Shown piece after piece: positions 57,268-64,000 of a stretch of 64,000 bases of DNA (its first letter is position 1; the number at the start of each line of letters is the position of its first letter). The DNA comes from Doryteuthis pealeii (Eukaryota > Mollusca > Cephalopoda > Myopsida > Loliginidae), in contig CM042143.1 in the NCBI GenBank assembly GCA_023376005.1, positions 78,927,278-78,991,277 on the forward strand. The letters are read 5' to 3'. A model generated the notes under the pieces. It had not been told where the DNA came from and ran no database searches. It saw only the letters and a program-made list of their open reading frames with translations. The translations under genes were made by a program, and so were the position numbers.

Positions 57268-59042
57268 TTTGGTGCGGTACCAAGTTTCTTGGTACATGGT
57301 GATTCTAGGTGGGTCCTAATTCTCTACCAGTAGTTTGTTGTAGAGTTCAGGTTCCGTGTGAGAGCTCAATGTTTAATTATTGTAAACAGAGCAAAGTTAT
57401 TTGGGAATAAAAAGGCCTTAAATACCATGGGTATCGTGGTTATGGACCATTTCCACTCGCGAGTATGCTCACGAGCTTCTTCAGACCACTGTTTTTATAT
57501 TTTATTTCCTAAAATAAAATATATCAGTGGTCTGAAGAAGCTCGTGAGCATACTCGTGAGTGGAAATGGTCCATAACCACGATACCCATGGTATTTAAGG
57601 CCTTTTATTCCCAAATATATATATATATATATATTATTTGATTCACTTTGCAAACTCTCTTTTCCCTAATCCCAATTATCTACCCTGAGCTCAATGGGTG
57701 ACCCAACAGGTCACTTTTTGTCTAGTATATTATTAATTATTTACTTTCTGTTCTCTTTTTTTAGGGAAAGATGGCAAATTCAGTCGGTATGATGATTCTG
57801 AAAGTGATGAAGAGTCGTTAAGTGACTCGGACATGTTGTCCAATGATCCCCACCTCAACACAGATATCTGTTCCGATTCTGAATGTTTGGTTACCAACCA
57901 GCCTGACACACGAATCGTCAAACACGACGATTCCAAAGACATTGTCATCCAGAAAACTGTCACTAGCAACTCTGAATTGGAAGAACCTGTAGCTGATATT
58001 AGTCTTGAGATACATGATAAAATTTCTGATAGCTTGTTGGAAGATTATGATGAACCACTGCTTGACATTCAGGAGAATGGAGAGATAGACGACACTACCA
58101 ATGCCATGGACACCAATGATAAAGAAGTGACTGATGAAGGTTTTCCCGCTGGCGTCATGCCTTCCATGGCAGAGGAAGAGGAGGAGCCTGTAGGTAAAGA
58201 AGTGCTTGAGGCTAGGAAAAAAAAGTTTGAAACAACGGAGGAAATTAAAGGTTCAGACTTGAAGAAAACTATTTCTCTCAAAGGCATCGTGACCAAATCG
58301 AGGAAACGTCATCGGCACCATCGCCACCGTGGAGAGGACAAATTATCGCATTCCAGCCACAAGGAGGATTTGCAGCCAAGGGACCTCAAAGAAAGAAATT
58401 TCGAAGAGGTAGGAGATTTACGATTGAAAACCTCCCGATCTAAGGATTACCACCGACGGCCCAACCGATTCAGCAGTGGGTCGTCAAGGAGCAGTGATGA
58501 TAGCTGCCACGGCGGGAGTTTTTCTGACAGTACAGGTCTACCAATACGGCTAAAAAATCATGCACCTTACAATTTAGGAACTGGTACGAATTCCAGTAGT
58601 AACCGTTTCAATCAGCCTGTATCCCCATACAGAGAAAACCAGCGCCGGGTTGTACAAGAGAGATCTCCACAGCAAAATTCCAGTAGAGATGCTAGGTACC
58701 AATTTTCAGACCTCAGTGATTCCGGTGAAGACAATGAGAATAGCATGTTCAAAAAACGAAGCCTCTCAAGTGTCGTACAAACATCCCCCAAACCTAAGAG
58801 ACATAAATCACGAAAAGTATTGGACTCTGACCAACATAGTAATTGGCAAAAAGAGCACTATTCAAGTAACTCTAAGGAAAAACACTCGTCACAGCTACGG
58901 GGTTGGGTGGCCTTAATTGACAGTAAATCCAAACCTCGATTAACGACCAAGAAAGACTCTGATTATCCTAAAACATGTGACAATCTGGAGTTGGAAGAAC
59001 CAATTGAAAAAAACCCAAGGATTAACTTTACATTTGAACAAG
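40225..59042 (+). CDS. Spliced host gene, five exons visible, 3' end beyond the window; low-complexity charged protein of unknown function
   Basis: Exons 40225-40242, 46191-46244, 53418-53558, 55203-55536 and 57765-59042 join into one open frame of 608 codons plus one base. Every visible junction is GT-AG, with GTAAGT or GTGAGT donors and pyrimidine-rich acceptors. The ATG has A at -3 and G at +4. The protein starts MASDPD, then has two related motifs (DLEALRQAALAS, residues 10-21; DLTALREAALRS, 47-58), a His/Arg/Gln-rich block (about 75-108), a Gly/Trp/Asn patch, acidic Ser/Asp stretches (about 190-310), a basic KSRKRHRHHRHR run (about 360-371) and Ser/Arg-rich sequence to the end. I see no signal peptide, membrane segment or folded enzyme domain. 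Composition fits a disordered nuclear protein, possibly RNA-linked, but that is inference. No stop is reached: exon 5 ends at a GTAAGT donor, so more exons must lie past 64000 or go unrecognised in intron 5. Confidence 0.75.
40243..42660 (+). other. Start of intron 1, AT-rich, no element recognised
   Basis: About 2.4 kb of AT-rich DNA with many T runs, including a poly-T of about 36 at 42436-42471. I see no coding potential or structured repeat. Confidence 0.6.
42660..43000 (+). mobile_element. Family C retroposon interrupted by a 5S-derived SINE
   Basis: The head GTCCTGTTAGTGGGGCTTAG is followed by the SINE at 42711, resuming GGTAAGATCCCCC after 42902. It ends early, after GTGAGGCCC. Confidence 0.7.
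42711..42886 (+). mobile_element. 5S rRNA-derived SINE inserted in a family C copy
   Basis: The head runs ACGGTCAAGTCACGTTGAA to AAGTTAAGCAGCAACGAGCC and GGGTGACC. A 16-bp target duplication with two mismatches (ATCCTCTGCAGAGGGG at 42695-42710, ATCCTTTGCGGAGGGG at 42887-42902) brackets it. Confidence 0.8.
43333..43885 (+). mobile_element. GGTACC-ended element, rearranged copy
   Basis: It starts with an inverted right end (43333-43411, GGTACCACCAATTTTCCC) followed directly by a left end (AAGTACCACCAAAATAGG). It breaks off after TTTCATCCAAAGG, so it is truncated and inverted. Confidence 0.6.
43966..44234 (-). mobile_element. CAGTGATGCTGATAG-family element, inverted, 6-bp TSD
   Basis: Flanks are AGTAAG (43960-43965) and AGTTAG (44235-44240), one mismatch. 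It lies in intron 1 of the host gene. Confidence 0.8.
44410..44760 (+). mobile_element. Family C retroposon with ~48-bp tandem tail, intron 1
   Basis: The head GGCCTGTCAGTGGGGCCTAG, the middle CACTCTGACTTGGAGTGG and CATCTATGGGTCAAGTAG, then TTATTTGTATTAGATAGGAA-type repeats. Confidence 0.65.
44766..45081 (-). mobile_element. hAT-like MITE, inverted and decayed
   Basis: It has GGGATCACCAAA at one end and GGCCGGATAAAATGCC near the other, the complement of the 29.9 kb copy. GACTA flanks both sides (44761-44765 and 45082-45086). Confidence 0.65.
45430..45920 (+). mobile_element. Family C retroposon, intron 1
   Basis: It starts mid-head (GACGGAATCCTGGTGG) and ends with CGTTGATATGCCATG and CCAACCAACCAACC. 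Confidence 0.7.
46191..46244 (+). CDS. Exon 2 (54 nt, first AAL motif)
   Basis: A long T-rich tract ending TTCTTCTCAG precedes it and GTAAGT follows. It encodes 18 residues, DLEDLEALRQAALASCKS, exactly 3n in length and phase 0 on both sides. It carries the first copy of the [DE]LxALRxAALxS motif. Confidence 0.75.
46421..46652 (-). mobile_element. SINE-A, inverted, in intron 2
   Basis: Complement of the consensus, ending GAATGCTCTACTGA. Confidence 0.75.
46790..47128 (+). mobile_element. CAGTGATGCTGATAG-family element, 6-bp TSD
   Basis: Flanked by CTTATC at 46784-46789 and 47129-47134. It lies in intron 2 of the host gene. Confidence 0.85.
47450..47765 (+). pseudogene. Two tandem mariner transposase N-terminal fragments, intron 2
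   Basis: DHNAAEATKNIFCVKGEVAV (from about 47472) and GHNAAEATKSIC plus VDHSTVTRWFKKFYSG (from about 47654) match the helix-turn-helix end of SETMAR-like mariner transposases. The copies are exactly 180 bp apart, in the same frame, with stops in each. No downstream catalytic region. Confidence 0.65.
48140..48394 (+). mobile_element. SINE-A with 12-bp TSD, in intron 2
   Basis: ATGTCAGTTAAA (48128-48139) and ATGTCAGTTGAA (48395-48406) flank it. Box A TAGCTCAGTCAGTAGAGC is intact. Confidence 0.8.
48400..49560 (+). other. Intron 2 stretch with a ~120-bp tandem duplication
   Basis: At about 48955-49190 TTTCAATAGATTTATATAAT to ATTAGTGTTCTGGT occurs twice with GATGATGA-rich centres. The rest is AT-rich and unassigned. 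Confidence 0.5.
49570..50075. mobile_element. Fold-back element with perfect 43-bp inverted repeats
   Basis: 49570-49612 and 50033-50075 are exact complements (ACAGGATTTCAAATGCTGAT at the outer end). Between them lie a 5S-like segment (minus strand, about 49620-49735), a (TCC)n stretch near 49810 and unassigned sequence. No clear target duplication or open frame. Confidence 0.75.
50163..50407 (-). mobile_element. SINE-A, inverted, in intron 2
   Basis: Has the TAAAGTTGGTGGAGTGGCC end and GAACCTTGTGGTTCCTAGGC near the head. Confidence 0.75.
50496..50739 (-). mobile_element. CAGTGATGCTGATAG-family element split by a SINE-A fragment
   Basis: The left end CAGAGATGCTGATAG (50496-50510) is separated from the interior (CCTGACGCACAAAAATC, from about 50640) by a minus-strand SINE-A piece. 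The other end is missing. Confidence 0.65.
50511..50638 (-). mobile_element. SINE-A head fragment, inverted
   Basis: From CACCACACCTACCATCAG to CTCTACCGACTGAG. It sits within a CAGTGATGCTGATAG-family element. Confidence 0.7.
50843..50990 (+). mobile_element. 5S-derived SINE, 5'-truncated
   Basis: It starts within the box C region (CAATACTTAATTGAGTGACC) and retains the full tail with CCCGAAAGTGGG and a degraded CCAA end. In intron 2. Confidence 0.7.
51264..51520 (+). mobile_element. SINE-A, in intron 2
   Basis: Has CAGTTGGTAGAGCGTTCGGC, box B GTTCGATACC, and ends CGACTTTACTTTTTTACTTT. The first bases of the head are missing. Confidence 0.8.
51521..52117 (+). other. Unassigned part of intron 2
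   Basis: It includes an imperfect inverted pair (TTCATAATTTATGAATACTC near 52010) and less AT-rich patches near 51600-51900. No family recognised. Confidence 0.4.
52223..52606 (+). mobile_element. Solo LTR-like insertion with GTAC target duplication
   Basis: It begins TGTTGGGATTATC and ends ATCTTACA (TGT...ACA). GTAC flanks it at 52219-52222 and 52607-52610. TATTTAAG at 52311 could be its TATA box. It splits a 5S-derived SINE in intron 2. No internal coding region, hence solo LTR. Confidence 0.6.
52601..53072 (+). repeat. 36-bp minisatellite, about 13 units, intron 2
   Basis: Unit: CTTACAGTAC, then TATAGGCAACTTAAGCC, then TTTGTTTAT. Most units are identical; a few differ by 1-2 bases or a short deletion. 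Each unit holds 6 bases of the LTR end, the GTAC duplication and 26 bases of SINE body. Confidence 0.9.
53418..53558 (+). CDS. Exon 3 (141 nt, second AAL motif)
   Basis: The acceptor is TTTGTTTTTGTAG and the donor GTGAGT. It encodes 47 residues beginning RIKSELAKLED and containing DEDEDLTALREAALRSKR. It is phase 0 on both sides, like exon 2, so exons 2 and 3 could each be skipped without a frameshift. An acceptor two bases downstream (GTAGAG) would break the frame, which decides the start. Confidence 0.8.
53979..54152 (-). mobile_element. SINE-A with internal deletion, intron 3
   Basis: The tail and head are present but about 60 bp of the middle is missing after GAGCTGGGCGATT. Confidence 0.65.
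54200..55140 (+). other. Rest of intron 3
   Basis: A decayed shared tail lies near 54550-54600 (CCTTAGATAATCCAC, TTGATATGCCA). The remainder is unassigned, with A/T runs near 54930. Confidence 0.45.
55203..55536 (+). CDS. Exon 4 (334 nt, His/Arg-rich)
   Basis: The acceptor is TTTTATTTTTTCAG and the donor GTAAGT, leaving phase 1. It encodes VVGHGSHPPSQRHHQYRH and onward: a His/Gln/Arg block, then RRNGTWGNRGNYSW, then a mixed charged segment ending RIPKK. Reading continues open past the donor into intron sequence, so the GTAAGT and the matching phase of exon 5 set the end. Confidence 0.8.
55590..55718 (+). mobile_element. hAT-like element end
   Basis: CAGTGGTTCCCAAAC with the following GCGCACCCTTGG is a typical hAT MITE left end. 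A family C retroposon interrupts it after 55718, and no right terminus was found. Confidence 0.5.
55719..56076 (+). mobile_element. Family C retroposon with 14-bp TSD, intron 4
   Basis: ACAAAGATGTATTT lies at 55705-55718 and 56077-56090. It is 5'-truncated and ends in the shared tail (GGCATTAAATGACCCACTGA, then ATGCCGTAAAACAAA). It interrupts a hAT-like end. The exact TSD shows retroposition. Confidence 0.85.
56667..56785 (+). mobile_element. SINE-A head fragment, intron 4
   Basis: The tRNA-like head with GGTTCTGGGTTCAATAACG (decayed box B), stopping after GGATCTGTGCAG. Confidence 0.6.
57130..57720 (+). repeat. Dispersed repeat carrying the palindrome insertion
   Basis: The flanks of the palindrome (CTTAGAAATCTTACAAAATG before it; TTTGCAAACTC and CTCAATGGGTGACCCAAC after it) match 63665-63890 in inverted form, where the palindrome is absent. 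Confidence 0.65.
57399..57616. repeat. 218-bp near-perfect palindrome
   Basis: Arms of 92-93 bp (57399-57491 and 57525-57616) differ by one base and one indel; the centre also pairs. Both sides have (AT)n tracts, with an unassigned 132-bp spacer on the left. It lies in intron 4, about 150 bp before exon 5. Confidence 0.85.
57765..59042 (+). CDS. Exon 5 (1278 nt, long acidic/Ser-rich exon)
   Basis: The acceptor is TTCTCTTTTTTTAG. With the last base of exon 4 it reads RKDGKFSRYDDSESDEESLSDSD and then stays open for 1.2 kb. Features in order: an acidic half, EARKKKFE at about residues 332-339, the basic KSRKRHRHHRHR run, and Ser/Arg/Asn-rich sequence with SP-type sites (SPQQ, TSPKPKRHK). The open frame hits a stop eight bases after a GTAAGT donor at 59043, so splicing there is the likely ending. 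Confidence 0.85.
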
Positions 59043-59379
59043 GTAAGTAATGTTTACTTCAGGGTTAATTATTATCTTAGTGTTGTAATTCTAATATGTT
59101 GTAATATTATCATTGTGGTTGAAGATAGAGGAAAATGTGGATATAACAACACAAACAAATTAAATTCAATTGATATTTCGCCTCCTCATTAGCTGAAGCT
59201 TTTTCAAAATGTATTGATTTAAGTACTTGTACATTCTGCTTTTATAGTGAAAAGGTAAATGTGTATGGGGGGGGGGAGAAAAGGGAAAGGGTTTTGGTGT
59301 GTAGTATAGAGGAATGAGAAAGAAAGTTGAGTGGGCTTGGTATGTGGGAAATGGTATTTTTAATCATTGTAATAAATGA

Positions 59380-59880
59380 AATTGGTGCTCTGAGTTCAAA
59401 TCCTAGACAATTCTGTTTGCATTATGCCAATGCCCTTAGGAAAAGCATGAATCTATCTGTTCTAACTCCAACCCTCCCCACCCTAATGTGTAAATAGTAG
59501 GGCAGACTGGGTTCTTTAACTCTTAACATCCTGTTGAGATTTTTCTAAGTCCAGAGCATTCCTATAAGGATATATAAAAAAAATGGCTAAAAATGACCTT
59601 TGCATCTAAAGTTACCTATTATTTCCCTTAAATCAAAGATTTCTACATATGTTTAATATTACATTTAAACAAAGGCTATTGTTTGGGGCTGATTAGTTAA
59701 AACTAATGTGACTTCCAGCCGGGTGGAATAAGGTGGTATAGGACTTTAAGAGTTAAACTTGGTTCTTTAAACCTGGTTAGGCAATCAGTCTAGGAGAAAG
59801 AAAACTGAATTCAAACCTGCTTTACTCTGCTTAAAATTTTACTTTGTGCCAGATCCTGGCTATGGTAGATGGGTTGGGTA
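59380..59880 (+). mobile_element. SINE-B split by a TTAA MITE
   Basis: Head side at 59380-59519 (GAGTTCAAATCCTAG; GGGCAGACTGGGTTC) and end side at 59753-59880 (CAATCAGTCTAGGAGAAAG; TTCAAACCTGC). Confidence 0.7.
59520..59752. mobile_element. TTAA-flanked MITE, copy 2, inside a SINE-B
   Basis: Same family as the 23.3 kb copy. TTAA lies at 59516-59519 and 59753-59756. It splits a SINE-B at its GGGTTCTTTAA segment. Confidence 0.8.
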
Positions 59881-60339
59881 AATACATTAAGAGAGAATGT
59901 TTATTTGGTCGTATAAAGACAATATATGCATAAGTCGGTGGCTGCTTTTTTTTTTTAATTTAAAACATTTTAAAAATTTTATTTAAGTACATCTAAGATG
60001 GTAGGAAGAGAGAAAAGTCTTTTATAAACATAGGTGTGAAGAAAAAGATACAGCACTCTTGAACTGTCTATTGAAGTAAGTCAGTTAGACAGTCAACAAT
60101 TGGTCTGAGCAATGTGACTGGCCAAGCCTTACCATGCAGTTACTAGTTCTCCAATGAACCCACTATAACAGCTTAAATAATTACTGCCACTACTGCCAGG
60201 AAGAGTCCATTAAGCTGAGGAGGTGTTTGACTGTTCCACTGTCCAATAGTTAACAATCTGTAACAATCATTTCCAGACTGCAGGTTCAATCCTGGCTAAG
60301 GGTGAAAGTAACAATAACAATTATCAGTATTCTACACTT

Positions 60340-60690
60340 TCTTGACTGTTTCACTTTTGTTTTTAGTTGCATCACTTTGGAGCCGTATTCAGTAAATTGT
60401 TATGCCGGGAAAAATGAGACTATTAAGTGATACATAGGTTTGAAAATGCTTTATTGAGAGCCAACTATATCATGAAGAATTTGATTGAAAGTATTACTTT
60501 CTTTGTTGTTCTCTTGACTGTTTCACTTTCGTTTTGTTTTTGGTTGTGTCACTTTGAAGCAGTGTTCAGTAAATTGTTATACCTTAAAAAAATGAGATCA
60601 TTAAGCGATAGATGGGTTTGAAAAATGCTTTGTGTGTCAACTATATCATTAAGAATTTGATTGAAATTGTTATTTTCTTTTCTTTTTTTG
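60340..60690 (+). repeat. ~175-bp tandem duplication
   Basis: CTTGACTGTTTCACTTT, AGTAAATTGTTAT and AAGAATTTGATTGAAA each occur twice, 172-177 bp apart. Confidence 0.7.
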
Positions 60691-60990
60691 TTATCTTGTC
60701 ACAAGAATTCACAAAGATATAAATCTAGCATGTCTGCTTGAATGCTATACTGCTTTTTATTTTGTTTCTTGGCATGGCACCATAACCCTTCAACATTTTT
60801 GTGTGTCTGGGCTCCCATAGTTGGATCCACAAAATGGAACAAATGGTTCAAACGCTGGTCAATGTAACTGGCAACTGATCATTGAAATTGTAGGCTGACC
60901 TCTACTCTCCATCTATTCCTCTTGTCCAAAAATTTAAAAACCTTTTGGTGCCCAGCATCACATTATCAATCTACATGAGGAATACCTTTA

Positions 60991-61280
60991 TAGAGATGCT
61001 GATAGGTACGCGGCCTGCGGCCCTGATACACAAAAATCTAAAAGGACGCAGTAAAATCATATCCATACGTCCCAGTGTTTTGATTTTTTTCTTCCCACAC
61101 CATTTCAAGCTAACTGTAAATTCATTTCAATAGTTTCTTAGAAATGAATTACACAGGATAGGTTACAAGGTAGGATTTAGATGGCTTTAGTTGGGACCCA
61201 TAAATTTTTCCTGGGGACTCATTCAAAGCAAATATGTGCATCCCAGGTTACACTAAATCAAAAAGCTATCAGCATCACTG
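60991..61280 (-). mobile_element. CAGTGATGCTGATAG-family element, inverted
   Basis: Both terminal repeats are recognisable, but no clear target duplication remains. Confidence 0.7.
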
Positions 61281-61315
61281 GATAGGGAAAGAAAAGATGA
61301 GGTGGAGAAAGCAAA

Positions 61316-61560
61316 AGGAGTGTTGGAGTGGCCTGTTGTCAGTATCAGCTGGACAGCGAGGAAGTCTATCCCCTTTTCGCTAGCGCTAGACAAGAGGGAT
61401 TATTTTTACCGAGGTGGAGTGCCCAACATACCGTCAGCTCCCCACTTTACTGCACAGATTAGATTATACAATCTGTGCTACTCATACTCTGAGTTGGCGG
61501 GGACTGGTATCGAACTCAGAACTTTGCGATTCCAAGGTGGCTACTGTATCAACTGTTTGA
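61316..61560 (-). mobile_element. SINE-A, inverted
   Basis: From GTGTTGGAGTGGCCTG to the decayed head (GAACTTTGCGATTCC). Confidence 0.7.
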
Positions 61561-61679
61561 TTATTTTCCTCCCAACTTTCTTTCTAAATCCTTGATAATT
61601 ACAATCTGAAAAATCCACTTTATAGTAACAATTTGCCAAATTCCTCAGTTATGGATTGACAGTCCAAGTGAATTAGTCT

Positions 61680-62285
61680 CCCTGAGGGTGACACTAAATA
61701 CTGCATCTGGTAGTGAGGCTCCAGTTCTGGGTCTCTCATGAATTTCGAGTAACCCCTTCATTGCTATTACTCACAGGTATATTCTAACACAGTGGTAGTA
61801 CCTCTGTATGGGTTAAATAGATGTTTGAAAATTATTTGTATTAGATACTTGATACCATAGAAAACTACAATGTGGATGACGGATGCTTACAAATTATTGG
61901 TGTTAGATAAAAATACTTGAAACCATAACTGTGTGCCAATTATTTGTATTAGATAGGAATACTTGAAACCATACAACTATGTGGCAATTATTTGTATTAG
62001 ATAGGAATACTTGAAACCATACAACTATGTTGCAATTATTTGTATTAGATAGGAATACTTGAAACCATACAACTATGTGGCAATTATTTGTATTAGGAAT
62101 ACTTGAAACCCTATAACTGTAAACAAATAATTATTAGAGATGAAAGTGAGATTTTAAAAGATTGCAAAGTAACATTGAAAATTATAGTCCTGATTATAAT
62201 CATATTTACAAATTAATCAAATTTTAGAATTAAATAACCCATAAGGAGATGATATACCATTAAACAAACCAAATCAAATCAAACA
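61680..62285 (+). mobile_element. Family C retroposon with five ~48-bp tandem units
   Basis: The middle part (CATCTGGTAGTGAGGCTCCA) is followed by tandem units of about 48 bp with TTATTTGTATTAGATAGGAA (61835-62130), then the shared tail (AATTAAATAACCCATAAGGA) and CAAACCAAA. Confidence 0.7.
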
Positions 62286-62289
62286 AGTT

Positions 62290-63350
62290 GAGATTTAAAA
62301 TTCATGCCAGGGAAATTTGAAAATAGATGAAAGAAAATAAGTGTAAATTAGTAATGATTTGTATTCATTAAAAAAGAAAGAAAATGTTTATGCAGTTTGA
62401 TAGTTGAAGTTCTGATTAAATAGATTTTTGAATTTAATATTTCAGGTCATGAATAGAGTTATTATCATCACATCTATTATAATTACTTATACTAGCAAAT
62501 ATATGCACCCTCCGGGTGCAAGTATCTAAGTTTTAATGTAATAAAATATTGTATTAAATTAGAAAGGCTAATGAAACTAAATAAGACTGCAGATAAAAAG
62601 ATTTGAAACAGAGGGAGTATAATCGAAAAATAGAACAACTGAAACTTACTCTTCCATGACTCCTGTCTTTCATTGTTATTTTTTAAATTTAAGTATTTAG
62701 TTAAAAGAGGAAGTAAAGAATAAAATGACCGTTATTTTTTCTTGTTAATGGATTTCATTTAAGATTCATTGAAGAGATTTTTGCTTATATTCATTAAAAT
62801 AAAACCAAACAATTAGAAATCAATAATACTTAGCACATATTTATTAAAATCACATTTTTAATATCAATATGCAAATTAGCCTTCCCGTTCACACTGTAAA
62901 CCGCTATTTTGTTGTATATATAAATACAATTGAATGTTATTAGTATGTAGATATGGTAAACAGTATTAATAATGTAAAACAATTTTATTAATAATTGAGT
63001 TTTAAATAAAAAATAAAATCATGGTCAATGTGATGTCAATAACTAAGGGAATTGTGACTTGAGTAGTGATTTAGTTTCGGTTACAGACAGACAAACACAC
63101 AATCTCCATTATAATAAGATAGTTCCCATCTTAAATGAGTGGATTATTTACTTTAGCTTGTCTATCAATGATGGCATCAGTCTTTATCAAGTTGACAGTA
63201 CAGACACATTGATAGACTTTCAAATCAATCAAGATAACAGAAGAAAGAAAGAGAAATTAAGTAGTGTAGTCTAACATTCTTTAAGTGCTTATATTTCAAG
63301 TTATTGATGGATTTTGATAATTTAAAAACTCAAAATTTCATATAAATTTA
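62290..63350 (+). other. Gene-poor AT-rich stretch
   Basis: No repeat family or exon recognised. Confidence 0.5.
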
Positions 63351-63351
63351 A

Positions 63352-63580
63352 TAGAGCACCCGTCTAGGAATCGCAAGGTTCCAGGTTCAATACCAGTCCT
63401 CGCCAACTCAGCATATGAGTAGCACAGATTCTGATCTGTGTGGTAAAGTGGAGAGCTGCTGGTAGGTGTGGTGCTCCACCTCAGCAAAAACAATCTCCCT
63501 AGTCTAGTGCTAGTGAAAAGGGAATAGACTTCCTCACTGTCCTGACAGTAGGCCACTCCGCCAACTTTTACTTAACTTTA
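63352..63580 (+). mobile_element. SINE-A, 5' end clipped
   Basis: Starts TAGAGCACCCGTCTAGGAA, box B GGTTCAATACC, ends CAACTTTTACTTAACTT. Confidence 0.75.
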
Positions 63581-63664
63581 TATAAATATAATAAAATAAT
63601 GAATATATTGTTTATTTTATAAATTATAAATATATTGTTTATATTATAAATTGTAATAATGCTA

Positions 63665-63890
63665 GAAAAATGTGAACCGTTGGGTCACCCATTGAGCTCT
63701 GGGTAGATAATTGTGATCAGAAAAGAAGTGAGTTTGCAAAGCAAATTAATTAAAAAAAAGAAATAGGACTGGAGAATTTTTTAAAAATCATTAAAAATCA
63801 TTTTGTAAGATTTCTAAGAAAGGGAAAGTTTAACCAAATTTAAATGGAGCTGATTCTTGAAATTCTATTAATATCTAAGGTGTTGAGAAG
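63665..63890 (-). repeat. Copy of the 57.1-57.7 kb repeat without the palindrome
   Basis: The complement shows CTCAATGGGTGACCCAAC, TTTGCAAACTC and CTTAGAAATCTTACAAAATG in the same order. A short T-rich joint lies where the other copy holds (AT)n and the palindrome. Confidence 0.65.
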
Positions 63891-64000
63891 CTAAGTTGTG
63901 GGGATGACTGAAAATCATTTTTTTTATGTAATATCAAATATCCCTCCCTACTTACTTCATAATTTTAATTGACAAAGAAAAGTGTAGTGAAAAAAGTTTT

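Larger units (their letters stand above)
59043..64000 (+). other. Intron 5 (start) or downstream sequence of the host gene
   Basis: It follows a consensus donor. I find no exon-like open frame in phase 1 with splice sites before 64000. The stretch is filled with repeats (SINE-B split by a TTAA element, a 175-bp tandem duplication, a 6-bp-TSD element, SINE-A copies, a family C copy) and AT-rich DNA. Confidence 0.5.

Overview
The window looks like animal nuclear DNA: AT-rich, with introns, one sparse gene and very dense repeats. The mix of a tRNA-Lys-like SINE with many copies, a 5S rRNA-derived SINE, RTE-type LINE pieces, mariner relics and long (TA)n, (CT)n and (GT)n tracts suggests a mollusc, most likely a coleoid cephalopod such as an octopus. 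That placement is inference from repeat style, not a database match.

One host gene can be assembled. It lies on the + strand: exon 1 (ATG at 40225), exons 2 to 4 (46191, 53418, 55203) and a long exon 5 (57765-59042), with consensus GT-AG junctions and an open phase throughout. It runs on past 59042 and probably past the window end. The visible 608 residues are hydrophilic, charged and low-complexity. They contain two copies of a short [DE]LxALRxAALxS motif, a His/Arg-rich block and long Ser/Asp/Glu-rich stretches. I do not recognise the family with confidence; a nuclear, RNA-associated role is only a guess.

Everything else is mobile-element sediment or unassigned AT-rich DNA. Region 0-15 kb: retroposon families on the minus strand (here called SINE-A, SINE-B and family C), RTE 3' ends, a 27-bp GC-rich minisatellite, a pogo-like MITE and two palindromic mariner derivatives. 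Region 15-24 kb: mostly unique AT-rich DNA, TA microsatellites, a promoter-like patch near 18.5 kb, TA-flanked elements and a deleted mariner at 20.97-21.53 kb. Region 24.5-26.6 kb: a 5'-truncated, frame-broken RTE-like LINE. Region 27-40 kb: LTR-like pieces, two fold-back elements, two large GGTACC-ended elements, a 5S-derived SINE with perfect target-site duplication, and a GC-rich island. Region 40-64 kb: the gene, whose introns hold more insertions, including a solo LTR with a 13-unit minisatellite at its border, a perfect 43-bp inverted repeat element and a 218-bp palindrome.

The most notable pattern is that retroposons with unrelated heads (5S rRNA-like, and the family C head) share one 3' end. 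This is a small hairpin followed by CCAA repeats, as expected if one LINE reverse transcriptase mobilises them all. Several insertions have exact target duplications, so their boundaries are firm.
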